Below the pieces are notes generated by a model. It had not been told where the DNA came from. It saw only the letters and a program-made list of their open reading frames with translations, and made no database searches. From Aurantiacibacter rhizosphaerae (GTDB lineage Bacteria > Pseudomonadota > Alphaproteobacteria > Sphingomonadales > Sphingomonadaceae), in NCBI RefSeq assembly GCF_009807005.1, contig NZ_WUBR01000001.1, positions 1 through 64,000 on the forward strand: a stretch of DNA of 64,000 nt, in the 5' to 3' direction. Position numbers and translations under genes: made by a program. Positions within the stretch are counted from its first letter, which is position 1. The number at the start of each line of letters is the position of its first letter. Shown here piece by piece: positions 53,215 to 62,378 of the stretch.

Positions 53215-54152
53215 GGCGCGGCGGCGCGCTCCAACCTGTCATTAATCGCCCGGCCCATCCCCTCTGCCGGGATCGGCGCGACATATATGGCCTTGCAACC
53301 CGATGCCGCGGCCTGATGCAGCGCCGCGAAAAGCCGTGATGCGGCCTCCGCCAGATCGCCGGTGGCAGACAGGTTCACATCGCCCGCAACTTCACCAAAC
53401 CCGATCATGAAGCCATCTTGGTCGGCGCGGATACGGCCCAGTAGTACGGGCTTTCCGGGAGAATAGTGTTTCTTGAGCTGGCCGGGCGCCTCAATAGTCG
53501 CGCCGCGCGACTTTTCTGGCGGGCCGAGCGTCTCCGTCAATTCTTCTGCCGTGATCGGCCCCGGTCGCAACAACCGCCAGCCGCCGTCTGTATCAAGGGC
53601 CACGATGGTGGATTCGAGGCCAGCATCGCAAGCACCACCATCCAGCACCGGGGGTGACTGGCCGCCAAAGGAGGCGAACACATGATCGGAATGGGTGGGG
53701 CTCACTCCATTGCTGCGATTGGCCGATGGTGCGGCCAGTGGAATGCCCAGTTCACGCAGCAATCGCGCGGCGATGGGATGTGCCGGTTGCCGCAGCGCGA
53801 TGGTGCCCAGCCCCGCCGTCACCGCCGGGACGATATCGGCCCCCTCCCTTAGTGGGAGGACGAGCGTCAACGGTCCGGGCCAGTATGTGTCAGCCAACTG
53901 CTCCGCCGCGGAATTGAAAATCGCCAGCTTTCGCGCCATTTCCGGGGAAGCGACGTGAACGATCAGCGGATTGAAATCCGGCCTGCCCTTCGTGCGGTAG
54001 ATCTCCGCGACCGCGTCCGGCCTGTCCGCCCTTGCGGCAAGGCCGTAAACCGTCTCCGTCGGCATGGCGACAAGGCCGCCATCGCGCAGGATATCGGCCG
54101 CGCGCGCAATGCCCTCTTTATCAGGCGAAATGGTCGTTTGCTTGCCGCTCAT
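53211..54152 (-). CDS. L-threonylcarbamoyladenylate synthase, Sua5 type
   Basis: This enzyme makes the threonylcarbamoyl-AMP used for t6A37 of ANN-decoding tRNAs. The 313-residue length indicates the two-domain Sua5 form: YrdC domain (MPTETVYGLAARAD, KGRPDFNPLIVHV, WPGPLTLVLP, APSANRSNGVSPT) and a C-terminal SUA5 domain reached through SPGKPVLLGRIRAD. It is divergent from the DUF815 gene with 26 bases between. Confidence 0.95.
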   Translation of the reverse strand: MSGKQTTISPDKEGIARAADILRDGGLVAMPTETVYGLAARADRPDAVAEIYRTKGRPDFNPLIVHVASPEMARKLAIFNSAAEQLADTYWPGPLTLVLPLREGADIVPAVTAGLGTIALRQPAHPIAARLLRELGIPLAAPSANRSNGVSPTHSDHVFASFGGQSPPVLDGGACDAGLESTIVALDTDGGWRLLRPGPITAEELTETLGPPEKSRGATIEAPGQLKKHYSPGKPVLLGRIRADQDGFMIGFGEVAGDVNLSATGDLAEAASRLFAALHQAAASGCKAIYVAPIPAEGMGRAINDRLERAAAP

Positions 54153-54178
54153 GACGCTCGGCTATAGGGACGATCGCG

Positions 54179-55006
54179 ATGGAAGACCAAGCCCAACTCC
54201 TCGCCCGAATTGCCAAAGCGCTGGAAAATCTTGCCCCCGGCGCGATGAACGATGTCGATTGGTGTGCATCCCCTGCCTATGTCTGGGATGCCACCGGGGC
54301 CCGAGGCATCGCGAAGATCGATGCACCCGCGCTCGATCTGCTGCGCAGCGTGGACAAGCAGAAGGCTGCCGTGGTCCGCAACATACAGCGTTTGGCCAAG
54401 GGTGATCCGGCGCATGACATGCTGCTGTGGGGCTCTCGCGGGATGGGCAAATCCGCACTGCTGCGGTCCGCAATTGCGAGTGCGCAGGATCAGGGCGGCA
54501 ATATCGCGCTGGTTCAGGTGGCGACCGATGCGGTGGCATCCCTGCCCGCCCTCTTTATGCAGCTGGCAGGTGTGCAGCGCAACTTCCTCGTCTTCCTCGA
54601 CGATCTTGGCTTTGCCGAAACCGATACCGCCACCCCGCGCCATTTGCGCAGCTGGCTGGACGGCGGAGTGGAAGCGCGGCCCGACAATGTGCGCATCGCC
54701 GTTACCGCAAACCGGCGCGCCATCCTGTCACGCCATGCTGCCGAGCAGGACGACCCGGTCAATCCGAGAGACGCCGTGGATGACAATCTGGCGCTGGCGG
54801 ACCGTTTCGGCCTGTCCTTGGGCTTCCACAACGCCAGCCAGGATGATTACCTTGAAATCCTGCGCGGCTATGCGCAGCAATACGGCCTGGATCTGGATGA
54901 GGGCGAGGCACTGGAATGGGCCAAGCGTCGCGGTGCCCGATCTGGCCGCATCGCCTGGCATTTCATCACGGAACTAGCGGGGCGCGCCGGGAAACCGCTC
55001 TCCTGA
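54179..55006 (+). CDS. DUF815 family AAA-type ATPase
   Basis: A 275-residue cytosolic P-loop protein. Walker A is GSRGMGKSAL, Walker B is FLVFLDDLGF, and VTANRRAILS plus the DRFGLSLGFHNASQDDYLEIL segment complete the AAA+ core. Proteins of this family are conserved in proteobacteria without a defined partner. A helicase loader-like role has not been shown. Confidence 0.88.
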   Translation: MEDQAQLLARIAKALENLAPGAMNDVDWCASPAYVWDATGARGIAKIDAPALDLLRSVDKQKAAVVRNIQRLAKGDPAHDMLLWGSRGMGKSALLRSAIASAQDQGGNIALVQVATDAVASLPALFMQLAGVQRNFLVFLDDLGFAETDTATPRHLRSWLDGGVEARPDNVRIAVTANRRAILSRHAAEQDDPVNPRDAVDDNLALADRFGLSLGFHNASQDDYLEILRGYAQQYGLDLDEGEALEWAKRRGARSGRIAWHFITELAGRAGKPLS

Positions 55007-55026
55007 GAGCAACACGCCCGCCGCGA

Positions 55027-56490
55027 TTACATGATATCGCTGGGATCGATGGCGCCTTCCTCAAATGCGCGGGAGGGGTCGTCCGTCAACTGGCGGCGCG
55101 GCGGCAGGCGATCGCCAGTGTTGCGCTCAATCGCGGCGGCTCCGGTGGCGCCGGGTGCAGTAACGCGCCAGATGATGTTGCCGGTGTCATCACTCACCAA
55201 CAGGCCGCCGGTACGGTCCCACTCCACCCATGTCGGCCGACCAAAAGTCTCTCCCTCGCGGGCGAGGAAGGGGGCCAGCACGCTGCGCGGTTCGCCAACG
55301 GGATTGCCCCGCTCGTCAAATTCAATGAAGACCACGTCATAGCCCGACGCAGGAATGCGGTTCCATGAACCGTGGCGGGCAACAAAAGCGCCCTGCCCGA
55401 ACATGTCACCCATCTTGCTGCCTTCTTCGGTAAACACCATGCCCAGCGCGGCGACATGCGCGCCCAGCGCATATTGCGGCGTGCGGGTATATTCGGTGAG
55501 GTAACGCGGCATCGGCGCTTCCACCCGCTCATCGATCACGTCGTTGTAATAAACCCACGGCCAGCCGTAATGCACGCCGATGGGCACGTTAGACATATAA
55601 TCCGGCACCAGGTCCGATCCCAGCATGTCGCGCTCATTCACGGTTGTCCAAAGCTCTCCGGTCCAGGGGTTGAACGCCATGCCATTGGGATTGCGAAGGC
55701 CCGCACCATACAGCCGTGCCTGGCCCGTTTTCACATTCAGCTCGTGAATGGCGGCGCGGCCTTCCTCGATATCCATGCCGCCTTCGCCGATGTTGGAGGC
55801 GGAACCGACAGCGACAAACAGCCGCTCTCCATCTTCGGAAAGGATGATATTGCGCATCCAGTGGTTTCCGGCGGGCGGCAGATCGGCCAGCTTTTCCGGA
55901 GCGCCCGACACCACGTTCGCACCCTCCTCGTAATCGAAGCGCAGCACCGCGTTGTGATTGGCGATGTAAAGCTTGCCATCGGCCCAGGCGATGCCGGAGG
56001 GCGAATCAAGATCGTCCTCGCGCAGGATGTGACGCTCGTCCGCAACGCCATCCTCATCGGTATCACGCAGCAGAACAAGCTGGTTCGCCGATGGTCCGGA
56101 GGACCCCGCTTCGCTGAACAGGATGCCAGCGATGAAATTGGTGAGCCATCCGCCGCTTACTTCGCCTTCGGGCGCGCGCGTGAGAGTGACGAGCACATCG
56201 CCATTGGGCATGGAGTAAATCACACGGGGATGATCAAGACCTTCGGCAAACCGATTCACCACCAGCCCCTCCGCCGCTTGCGGAGCCGCGCCTTCGGGCC
56301 AGCCGATCGGCTTGGCGATCTCTACCGTGGGCACAGTCTGCGGGTCCGGCGCGGCCAGCACCGGCTCTGTACCGGTCGTCTCTTCCAGTGTGAAAGTGGC
56401 CGGTTCTCCCTGGAACATCCACCAGATAACAGCCGCTGCCAGCAGCAGCAGAACGACGATTGCGATGATGATCTTCTTCATAGTGCTCAT
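55027..56490 (-). CDS. Sorbosone dehydrogenase-like beta-propeller protein, membrane-anchored
   Basis: A 487-residue protein with an N-terminal anchor (KKIIIAIVVLLLLAAAVIWWMF) and a large PQQ/soluble-glucose-dehydrogenase-type propeller: EGLDHPRVIYSMPNGDVLVTLTR, DSPSGIAWADGKLYIANH, GLRNPNGMAFNPWTGELWTTVNERD, GVHYGWPWVYY, FVARHGSWNRIPASGYDV. The RNPNG and GWP motifs match L-sorbosone/aldose sugar dehydrogenases. The cofactor and substrate are inferred from family only. The start could also be 56481. Confidence 0.85.
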   Translation of the reverse strand: MSTMKKIIIAIVVLLLLAAAVIWWMFQGEPATFTLEETTGTEPVLAAPDPQTVPTVEIAKPIGWPEGAAPQAAEGLVVNRFAEGLDHPRVIYSMPNGDVLVTLTRAPEGEVSGGWLTNFIAGILFSEAGSSGPSANQLVLLRDTDEDGVADERHILREDDLDSPSGIAWADGKLYIANHNAVLRFDYEEGANVVSGAPEKLADLPPAGNHWMRNIILSEDGERLFVAVGSASNIGEGGMDIEEGRAAIHELNVKTGQARLYGAGLRNPNGMAFNPWTGELWTTVNERDMLGSDLVPDYMSNVPIGVHYGWPWVYYNDVIDERVEAPMPRYLTEYTRTPQYALGAHVAALGMVFTEEGSKMGDMFGQGAFVARHGSWNRIPASGYDVVFIEFDERGNPVGEPRSVLAPFLAREGETFGRPTWVEWDRTGGLLVSDDTGNIIWRVTAPGATGAAAIERNTGDRLPPRRQLTDDPSRAFEEGAIDPSDIM

Positions 56491-56552
56491 ATCGGCAGGA
56501 TTACGCGAGGTCCGGCTTTGCGGCAATCTCTTTGCCAGCTAAGGGCGTGTCC

Positions 56553-57035
56553 ATGTTCGATTTCACACCCGATCCCGATGCCAGCAAGGCAGAGCTATAT
56601 CAGGAGCTGCTGAGCGCGGCTGATGCCTTGACGTCGGATGAGCCCGATGGCGTCGCCAATATGGCGAATGTCGCATCCCTGCTGGGCGAGTTTCTGCCCG
56701 ACTGCAACTGGACAGGTTTCTATCGCATGGTGGATGGGGAGCTGGTTCTAGGGCCATTCACCGGCAGGCCGGCTTGCATCCGTATTCCCCTTGGTGTGGG
56801 CGTGTGCGGCGTTGCCGCGCAAACCGGTGAAACGCAGTTGGTGGAGGATGTGCAAGCCTTCCCCGGCCATATCGCCTGCGACGCGCGCAGCCGATCCGAA
56901 CTTGTCGTTCCCATCGTGAAGGATGGGGCGGTAAAGGGCGTAATTGATCTCGACAGTCCGGATCTCTCCCGCTTCGACGAGGATGACCGTGCCGGTATCG
57001 AAAGCCTTGCAAGGATGCTTTCCGACCGCGTGTGA
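56553..57035 (+). CDS. Free methionine-(R)-sulfoxide reductase (GAF domain)
   Basis: A 160-residue GAF-fold enzyme reducing free Met-R-sulfoxide. The three redox cysteines of fRMsr are present: C75 (PACIRI), C85 (GVCGVAAQ) and C109 (HIACDARSRSE), and NWTGFYRM matches the family N terminus. The ATG at 56553 has AAGGG eight bases upstream. It is divergent from the propeller protein gene. Confidence 0.94.
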   Translation: MFDFTPDPDASKAELYQELLSAADALTSDEPDGVANMANVASLLGEFLPDCNWTGFYRMVDGELVLGPFTGRPACIRIPLGVGVCGVAAQTGETQLVEDVQAFPGHIACDARSRSELVVPIVKDGAVKGVIDLDSPDLSRFDEDDRAGIESLARMLSDRV

Positions 57036-57118
57036 CCAGCGCATCCTGCCCCTGAACGGGACAGCTTTCCAGAAACTCTGGGATTCCCGCGTGTTTCGTA
57101 GGTAAATATGGGGTTAAC

Positions 57119-57147
57119 CGGGCCTTGGCCCGATTCCTCATGAGGAA
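57119..57147 (+). promoter_or_regulatory. Adjacent palindromes covering the RBS of the glycine-zipper gene
   Basis: CGGGCC-TT-GGCCCG (57119-57132) is followed at once by the perfect palindrome TTCCTCATGAGGAA (57134-57147). The GAGGAA arm is the Shine-Dalgarno for the ATG at 57157, nine bases further on. Folding would hide the ribosome site, so this may be a control element or a protein-binding operator. Confidence 0.5.
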
Positions 57148-57156
57148 CCCTGCACG

Positions 57157-58065
57157 ATGTCGACCCGCTTTACCTTGCTGCTTTCCAGCGCAGCCCTGAT
57201 GGCAGTTGCCACACCGGCCGCCGCGCAGGACGAGCCCGTGATCCAGGCAGATTATGTCGAAAATAACGGCATATCAGGAGCTTACGATGGCGAATGGCAG
57301 GGGGACTGGTCAGCCGACGATAGCTGGCGAGGCACGTGGACTGGCCGCTACACCACGCCCAGCGGGGAAGTCTTGGAAGGCGAGTATGTCGGCAGGTTTG
57401 TGGGCGAAGGCCGCTTCATCACCGATGACGGCCGCACTTTCACATTTGGTGACAGCGGATGGCGTGGTGACGACGGCGGTTACGAAATTCAAGGCGCCGC
57501 AAGCCAGCTGGGCCTCGCCGCATCGCCGGATGGTCGGTTGGCGTACACATTGGCCGAAAGAGAAGCCTGGCTCTCGGACTGCCGCCTGCTGATGGCAGAC
57601 CAAGGTGGCTACGCCCGCTATCACGACAGGGACGATGATATCGGCGGCGGATTGATCGGCGGATTGCTGGGCGCAGTGGTAGGCGGATTTGCAGGAAATC
57701 GCATCGATGACGACGGCAGCCGACTTGCTGGCACCCTGATCGGCGCTGGGCTTGGCGGTGTCGCCGGCGCGGTGATCGGATCGGCCATAGATTCCGCAGA
57801 CGAAGATGATGGTTACGCATATCGCGAAATGGACGCCAACGAGCTTTGGGCTGCCCGCTATTGCGATGCCTATCTGCGGCGTTACGAAATGAGCAGTGCG
57901 GTTGGCCCGTCCCATGGCCATCACCACAACCGTCACGGCCCGGAATGCACCACCACAGTTCGCGAAGAATGGGTCGAGGTTGAGCAGCCGGCACCCGCTC
58001 CGCGCCCGGCAAGCAGGATCATCCCTCGCCCACAACCAAGCGGCAAAACTGCACGCGTCAAATAA
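57157..58065 (+). CDS. Secreted protein with glycine-zipper segment
   Basis: A 302-residue protein with a signal peptide (about 1-23), an aromatic/Gly/Asp-rich beta region (GEWQGDWSADDSWRGTWTGRY), then a double glycine zipper (IGGGLIGGLLGAVVGGFAGNRI and LAGTLIGAGLGGVAGAVIGSAID) of the outer-membrane 2TM type. Two cysteines flank it. The end is Pro/Arg-rich and basic. The function is unknown. Confidence 0.8.
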   Translation: MSTRFTLLLSSAALMAVATPAAAQDEPVIQADYVENNGISGAYDGEWQGDWSADDSWRGTWTGRYTTPSGEVLEGEYVGRFVGEGRFITDDGRTFTFGDSGWRGDDGGYEIQGAASQLGLAASPDGRLAYTLAEREAWLSDCRLLMADQGGYARYHDRDDDIGGGLIGGLLGAVVGGFAGNRIDDDGSRLAGTLIGAGLGGVAGAVIGSAIDSADEDDGYAYREMDANELWAARYCDAYLRRYEMSSAVGPSHGHHHNRHGPECTTTVREEWVEVEQPAPAPRPASRIIPRPQPSGKTARVK

Positions 58066-58089
58066 CGCGTCGCCTCCGCGGGCGGTGGC

Positions 58090-59091
58090 TTAAATTCCCC
58101 CGCCGGTAAGGCGCTGGCAGATCAGATCCAGCTGATCCAACGTGCGGAACCGCACGGTAACGGAGCCTGATCTTGGATCGTCATCTGCGGTGATCTTCAC
58201 AGGCAGGCCGAGAAATTCTTCAAGGTGATTCTCCACCGCCGCAATGTCAGCGTCCTGCGCCGGATCGCGCGAAGGCCGCGCCTGCCGACGGACCGGAGCC
58301 TCCCCACCATTGCGGGCCTTGCGCGCAAGCTTCTCCACATCGCGAACGGAGAGATTCTCCTTCACCGCCTTGTCGGCAATTTCCGTTGCCTCATCCAGAC
58401 CGATCAGTGCACGGCCATGACCCATGTCGAGGCGGCCAGCCTGCAGATGATCCAGCACACCCTCCGGCAGTGAGAGTAAACGCTGGAGATTGGCCACGTG
58501 GCTGCGTGATTTCTCCACTAGGCCGGCAATTTCGGCCTGCGTCATATCTTCCAGATCGGAGAGGCGCTGATACGCCCTCGCCTCTTCGACAGGGTTCAGG
58601 TCTTCGCGCTGAACATTCTCGATCAGCGCCAGCGCCATGACGTCACGATCGTCCAGTTCGCGGATTATCGCTGGAATCTCATGCATTTGCGCCTTTTGAG
58701 ACGCACGCCAGCGACGTTCGCCGGCAACAAGCTGATATTTGCCCGTATCGGTCGGCCGAACGATGACAGGCTGGATCACGCCCCGCGATGCAATTGATGC
58801 GGCAAGCTCGGCCAGCGTTTCATCATCGAAATGGGTGCGTGGCTGATCGGGATGCGGTTCGATATCGGCAATTGCCAACATCGCCAGCCCATCAGCACGC
58901 GGCGCGCTATCGCTTGAACCGCCAGATGATGATGAACCCGCTGAGCCCGGTGAGACCAAGGGCTCCTCACGCTTCATATCACCCATCAGCGCGCCCAACC
59001 CCTTGCCCAGCTTGCGCCGTGGTGCGGGCGGGCGAGATGTCACGGTATTCTCGGTATCGCTATCGTCTGCGGCGTTCTTCGCTTTGCTCAT
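58090..59091 (-). CDS. parB: Chromosome partitioning protein ParB
   Basis: ParB is the CTP-dependent DNA clamp that loads at parS and spreads. The 333-residue protein has a Ser/Lys-rich start, the CTP-binding N domain (GERRWRAS and ENVQREDLNPVEEA motifs), the helix-turn-helix (MTQAEIAGLVEKSRSHVANLQRLLSLP) that reads parS, and the C-terminal dimer domain. ATG at 59091 overlaps the parA stop as ATGA. Five matching parS sites lie 0.8 to 4.4 kb upstream. Confidence 0.97.
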   Translation of the reverse strand: MSKAKNAADDSDTENTVTSRPPAPRRKLGKGLGALMGDMKREEPLVSPGSAGSSSSGGSSDSAPRADGLAMLAIADIEPHPDQPRTHFDDETLAELAASIASRGVIQPVIVRPTDTGKYQLVAGERRWRASQKAQMHEIPAIIRELDDRDVMALALIENVQREDLNPVEEARAYQRLSDLEDMTQAEIAGLVEKSRSHVANLQRLLSLPEGVLDHLQAGRLDMGHGRALIGLDEATEIADKAVKENLSVRDVEKLARKARNGGEAPVRRQARPSRDPAQDADIAAVENHLEEFLGLPVKITADDDPRSGSVTVRFRTLDQLDLICQRLTGGGI

Positions 59092-59864
59092 GCCGCTTTC
59101 CTCTCTTCGGGCAGGCGTCCAATCAGCTCTCGCGCCAGCGCCATATATGCACGGCTGCCGGGGCATGAATGGTCGTAAATCAATGCGGGAAGCCCATGGC
59201 TCGGAGCCTCCGACAAACGGACATTGCGCGGGATCACGGACTGGAAGACCAGATCTCCCAGGCACTCCCGCACATCGTCGGAAACCTGATCGGTCAACCG
59301 GTTACGGCGATCGAACATTGTCAGCGCAACACCGATAATGCCGAGATCAGGGTTGAACCGCTGCTGCACCTGTTCAACCGTCTGCAACAGCTGGCTAAGG
59401 CCTTCCAAGGCGAAAAATTCGCATTGTAGTGGTACCAACAGTGTATCGGCGGCGCATAATGCGTTCAGCGTCAGGAGGCCCAGCGAAGGCGGGCAATCAA
59501 TGAAACAGATGTCGTGGCCCGTGTGATTAGCGAATGCTCGGCGGAGGCGATGGGTGCGCTCTTCAACATTCACCAGCTCGATCTCGGCGCCACTGAGGTC
59601 CACCGTGGCTGGCAGCAGATCAAGGCCGGGAATGGTCGATGCCACTATGCATTCTTCAACCGGCACTTGGTCCACAAGCACGTCGTAGCTCGACATATCT
59701 CGCTCTGCTGAGCCCAACCCCACGCCCGTGGACGCATTGCCCTGCGGATCGAGATCGACCAGCAAGGTACGCCATCCGCTCGCGGCCATCGCCGTTGCGA
59801 CGTTGATGGCAGAGGTGGTTTTTCCCACCCCGCCCTTCTGATTGGCAATGGCTATGACGATCAT
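59088..59864 (-). CDS. parA: Chromosome partitioning ATPase ParA
   Basis: A 258-residue deviant-Walker ATPase that pulls ParB-parS complexes. The motif NQKGGVGKTT (8-17) contains the signature Lys at 10. LVDLDPQGNAS and CFIDCPPSLGLLTLNA are the other nucleotide motifs. The ATG at 59864 was chosen because the P-loop must be near the N terminus; the open frame to 60005 runs through a parS site. It overlaps the rsmG stop as ATGA. Confidence 0.97.
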   Translation of the reverse strand: MIVIAIANQKGGVGKTTSAINVATAMAASGWRTLLVDLDPQGNASTGVGLGSAERDMSSYDVLVDQVPVEECIVASTIPGLDLLPATVDLSGAEIELVNVEERTHRLRRAFANHTGHDICFIDCPPSLGLLTLNALCAADTLLVPLQCEFFALEGLSQLLQTVEQVQQRFNPDLGIIGVALTMFDRRNRLTDQVSDDVRECLGDLVFQSVIPRNVRLSEAPSHGLPALIYDHSCPGSRAYMALARELIGRLPEERKAA

Positions 59865-60487
59865 CGAAGCGTAGGCCTCCCCTTGCCGATTAAGATCCCT
59901 GCGTCGGGATCGGTGGCCGATTGTTCCACGTGGAACATTTCTTGGATCCCTGCAGGTTGCTCTGACAGTTCCATCGCTCCCCTGCGGCCTTTCGGCAATA
60001 ACCACACGGTAGAGCGTGTGGAAAAGCGTGCGGATAACTCAAGCAGTTTACCAAGGGGAGCAAAGGCTCTCGCTGTTATAACACCCACATCGCGGCTTTC
60101 CACACTTTCGAGACGTGCGCCCAAAACAGTGCAGTTTGTCAGCGCAAATTGATCGCAAATCCGCTTTAGCCATTCAACCCGACGCTTGCGCGATTCGACA
60201 AGGATCATGGGCATATCGGGCCGCACTATCGCTATTGCCAAACCGGGGAAGCCTGCGCCGGTGCCTAGGTCCAGCCATGGCTCTATTCCACGTGGAACAT
60301 GGTCCAGCAATTGCAAACTGTCCGCAATGTGGCGGGTCCAGACTTCTGACAAACTCTGCTTGGACACGAGGTTCTGCCGCTCATTCTCTTCAGCTAAAAG
60401 CGGTGTGAAGCGTTCAAGGCGGTCAATCGCGCCAGCGTCGCACCTTTCGGCACAGAAAGCGCGCGCCTGTTCCTCTGTCGTGATCAT
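59861..60487 (-). CDS. rsmG: 16S rRNA (guanine(527)-N7)-methyltransferase RsmG
   Basis: RsmG methylates G527 of 16S rRNA; its loss gives low-level streptomycin resistance. The 208-residue protein has the SAM-binding [16 protein letters not shown] and the [15 protein letters not shown] strand. Two parS-type palindromes lie within the coding sequence and are read as FHVEQ and VPRGIE. It overlaps the mnmG stop as ATGA. Confidence 0.96.
   Translation of the reverse strand: MITTEEQARAFCAERCDAGAIDRLERFTPLLAEENERQNLVSKQSLSEVWTRHIADSLQLLDHVPRGIEPWLDLGTGAGFPGLAIAIVRPDMPMILVESRKRRVEWLKRICDQFALTNCTVLGARLESVESRDVGVITARAFAPLGKLLELSARFSTRSTVWLLPKGRRGAMELSEQPAGIQEMFHVEQSATDPDAGILIGKGRPTLR
59922..59937. promoter_or_regulatory. 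parS site 1 (perfect palindrome) in rsmG
   Basis: TGTTCCACGTGGAACA is a perfect 16-bp palindrome of the parS class with CC/GG in place of the TTTC/GAAA of the Bacillus consensus. It lies 58 bases upstream of the parA start. Confidence 0.92.
60284..60299. promoter_or_regulatory. parS site 2 (one mismatch) in rsmG
   Basis: TATTCCACGTGGAACA differs from the perfect site at position 2 only. It is within the rsmG coding region. Confidence 0.8.
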
Positions 60488-62337
60488 GCCGCCTGGTTCC
60501 GGCGCTTCGCATGAACCAACAACGCCGCAAGCGCCGCAGGGGTGATCCCGCGCACGCGCCCTGCCGCTGCGAGATTATGCGGCTGAGCGGTACTCAACCG
60601 CTCCACCATCTCATTCGACAGTCCGGGAACCTCGGCGAATGGAAAATCCTCTCCAAGGAGCAAGCCTTCGCTGCTGCGCAGATCACGCAGTTCTGCATCT
60701 TGGCGTGCCAGATAGGGTGCGTAAGCTGCATCCTCGACCAGCTCGTCCGCCAGCGGCGTACTTGTATCACACTCAGCAGGGAGCCACGGTGTAAGACTTG
60801 CAAGCGTAATGTCAGGCATGGAGAGCCACTCCGACAGGGTCTTGCGCCCCGCGTCTCTCTTCAAGTGAAGTCCCGCGCTGTGCAATTCGGTCGCAGAAAT
60901 CTCGCGCGCCAGCGCGGTGTTCCACGTGGAACGTTCGTCTTCACGGCGAGCGAACCACTCCGCGCGTTCAGTACCGACGCAGCCACTTTCCAGCGCAATA
61001 GGAGTAAGCCGCGAAGTCGTATTGTTGGCGCGCAACCGCAGCCGGTACTCTGCCCTCGCCGTGAGCATACGATAGGGCTCACTCACGCCGTGCAGGGTGA
61101 GATCGTCAATCATCACGGCCATGTAGCTGTTTGAACGATCTATAGCAGGCGGAGCTTGCTCACGGATGGCAGCAGATGCATTCAAGCCTGCAATCAGCCC
61201 CTGTGCGGCTGCTTCTTCATAGCCTGTCGTGCCATTGATCTGACCAGCGCAATAAAGTCCGCCAATGGCCTTCAGTTGCAAGTCCGGGCCCAGAGCGCGT
61301 GGATCGATATGATCATACTCCACGGCGTAGCCCGGCACCTCCATGACGACCTGTTCCAGACCCTCCATCTCTCGAAGCATTCCGAGTTGGACATCAACCG
61401 GAAGCGACGTGCTGATGCCATTTGGATAGACCAGATGCGTATCCAGTCCTTCAGGCTCGAGAAAAACCTGGTGCCCGTCCCTATCGGCAAAACGATGGAT
61501 CTTGTCCTCGATCGATGGGCAATAGCGTGGTCCGGCCGCATCGATGGCGCCGCTGAATAGTGGTGAACGGTCAAGGTTTTGTGCGATGATATCATGCGCG
61601 CGGGGATTGGTCCGCGTGATTGCACAGAACACCTGGGGGTTGACGCGCCGCGTGGTGAGATCGGACATCGTCCAATGCTCCGCGTCAGACGGCTGCTCTT
61701 GCAAGCGCGCCCAATCAATAGTTCGCCCGTCGAGTCTTGGGGGCGTGCCTGTCTTAAGCCGAGCCATCGGAAGTTCCGCGCCGCGAAGCTGTTCCGCCAA
61801 CTTCTGCGCGGAGTTCTCTCCTATCCTGCCACCCTCCAAACGCTCCTCACCGCGAAAGAGTGTGCCGCCAAGGAATGTGCCGGTACACAGGATCACGGCG
61901 TTGGACCGAAGCTCTGATCCGTCGGAAAGTCGAACTCCCCCTACGCGATCACCGGAAAGGATCAGCTCACTCGCCTCTCCTTCCACCACGTGCAGGTTTT
62001 CCAATTGCGCCAGCATCGCCTGCACGGCGCGTTTGAACAGCTTGCGATCCGCTTGAACGCGCGGACCCTGAACCGCGCTTCCCTTGGAACGGTTGAGCAT
62101 GCGGTAGTGTATCGCGCCTGCGTCTGCTGCGCGACCGATCAGGCCGTCAAAAGCATCAACCTCCCGCACCAGGTGGCCCTTGCCCAGCCCGCCGATGGCC
62201 GGGTTGCAGCTCATCGCACCAAGCGTCGCGGCGTCAAATGTGACAAGCGCGGTGCGCAGCCCGGTGCGCGCGGACGCCGCTGCAGCCTCGCACCCGGCAT
62301 GTCCGCCGCCAATGACTATGACATCGAAATGGTTCAT
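60484..62337 (-). CDS. mnmG: tRNA uridine-5-carboxymethylaminomethyl modification enzyme MnmG
   Basis: The FAD partner of MnmE in forming (c)mnm5U34. The 617-residue protein has the FAD motif [11 protein letters not shown] (9-19), the [23 protein letters not shown]-type segment (as [14 protein letters not shown]), [10 protein letters not shown]-like block ([13 protein letters not shown]) and [20 protein letters not shown]. One parS-type site lies in its coding sequence. The stop overlaps the rsmG start as ATGA. Confidence 0.97.
   Translation of the reverse strand: MNHFDVIVIGGGHAGCEAAAASARTGLRTALVTFDAATLGAMSCNPAIGGLGKGHLVREVDAFDGLIGRAADAGAIHYRMLNRSKGSAVQGPRVQADRKLFKRAVQAMLAQLENLHVVEGEASELILSGDRVGGVRLSDGSELRSNAVILCTGTFLGGTLFRGEERLEGGRIGENSAQKLAEQLRGAELPMARLKTGTPPRLDGRTIDWARLQEQPSDAEHWTMSDLTTRRVNPQVFCAITRTNPRAHDIIAQNLDRSPLFSGAIDAAGPRYCPSIEDKIHRFADRDGHQVFLEPEGLDTHLVYPNGISTSLPVDVQLGMLREMEGLEQVVMEVPGYAVEYDHIDPRALGPDLQLKAIGGLYCAGQINGTTGYEEAAAQGLIAGLNASAAIREQAPPAIDRSNSYMAVMIDDLTLHGVSEPYRMLTARAEYRLRLRANNTTSRLTPIALESGCVGTERAEWFARREDERSTWNTALAREISATELHSAGLHLKRDAGRKTLSEWLSMPDITLASLTPWLPAECDTSTPLADELVEDAAYAPYLARQDAELRDLRSSEGLLLGEDFPFAEVPGLSNEMVERLSTAQPHNLAAAGRVRGITPAALAALLVHAKRRNQAA
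60918..60933. promoter_or_regulatory. parS site 3 (one mismatch) in mnmG
   Basis: TGTTCCACGTGGAACG differs from the perfect site only at the last base. It falls in the C-terminal half of mnmG. Confidence 0.82.
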
Positions 62338-62360
62338 TGCATGAAAGCGTTTAGCCGATC

Positions 62361-62376
62361 TGTTCCACGTGGAACA
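62361..62376. promoter_or_regulatory. parS site 4 (perfect palindrome) between mnmE and mnmG
   Basis: TGTTCCACGTGGAACA is identical to site 1 and fills much of the 41-base gap between the mnmE stop and the mnmG start. Confidence 0.92.
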
Positions 62377-62378
62377 GG

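Noticed and set aside
57060-57120. Possible DnaA-box or CtrA sites such as GGTTAACC before the glycine-zipper gene
   Set aside because: Only a single half-site is present, with no second half at the proper spacing.
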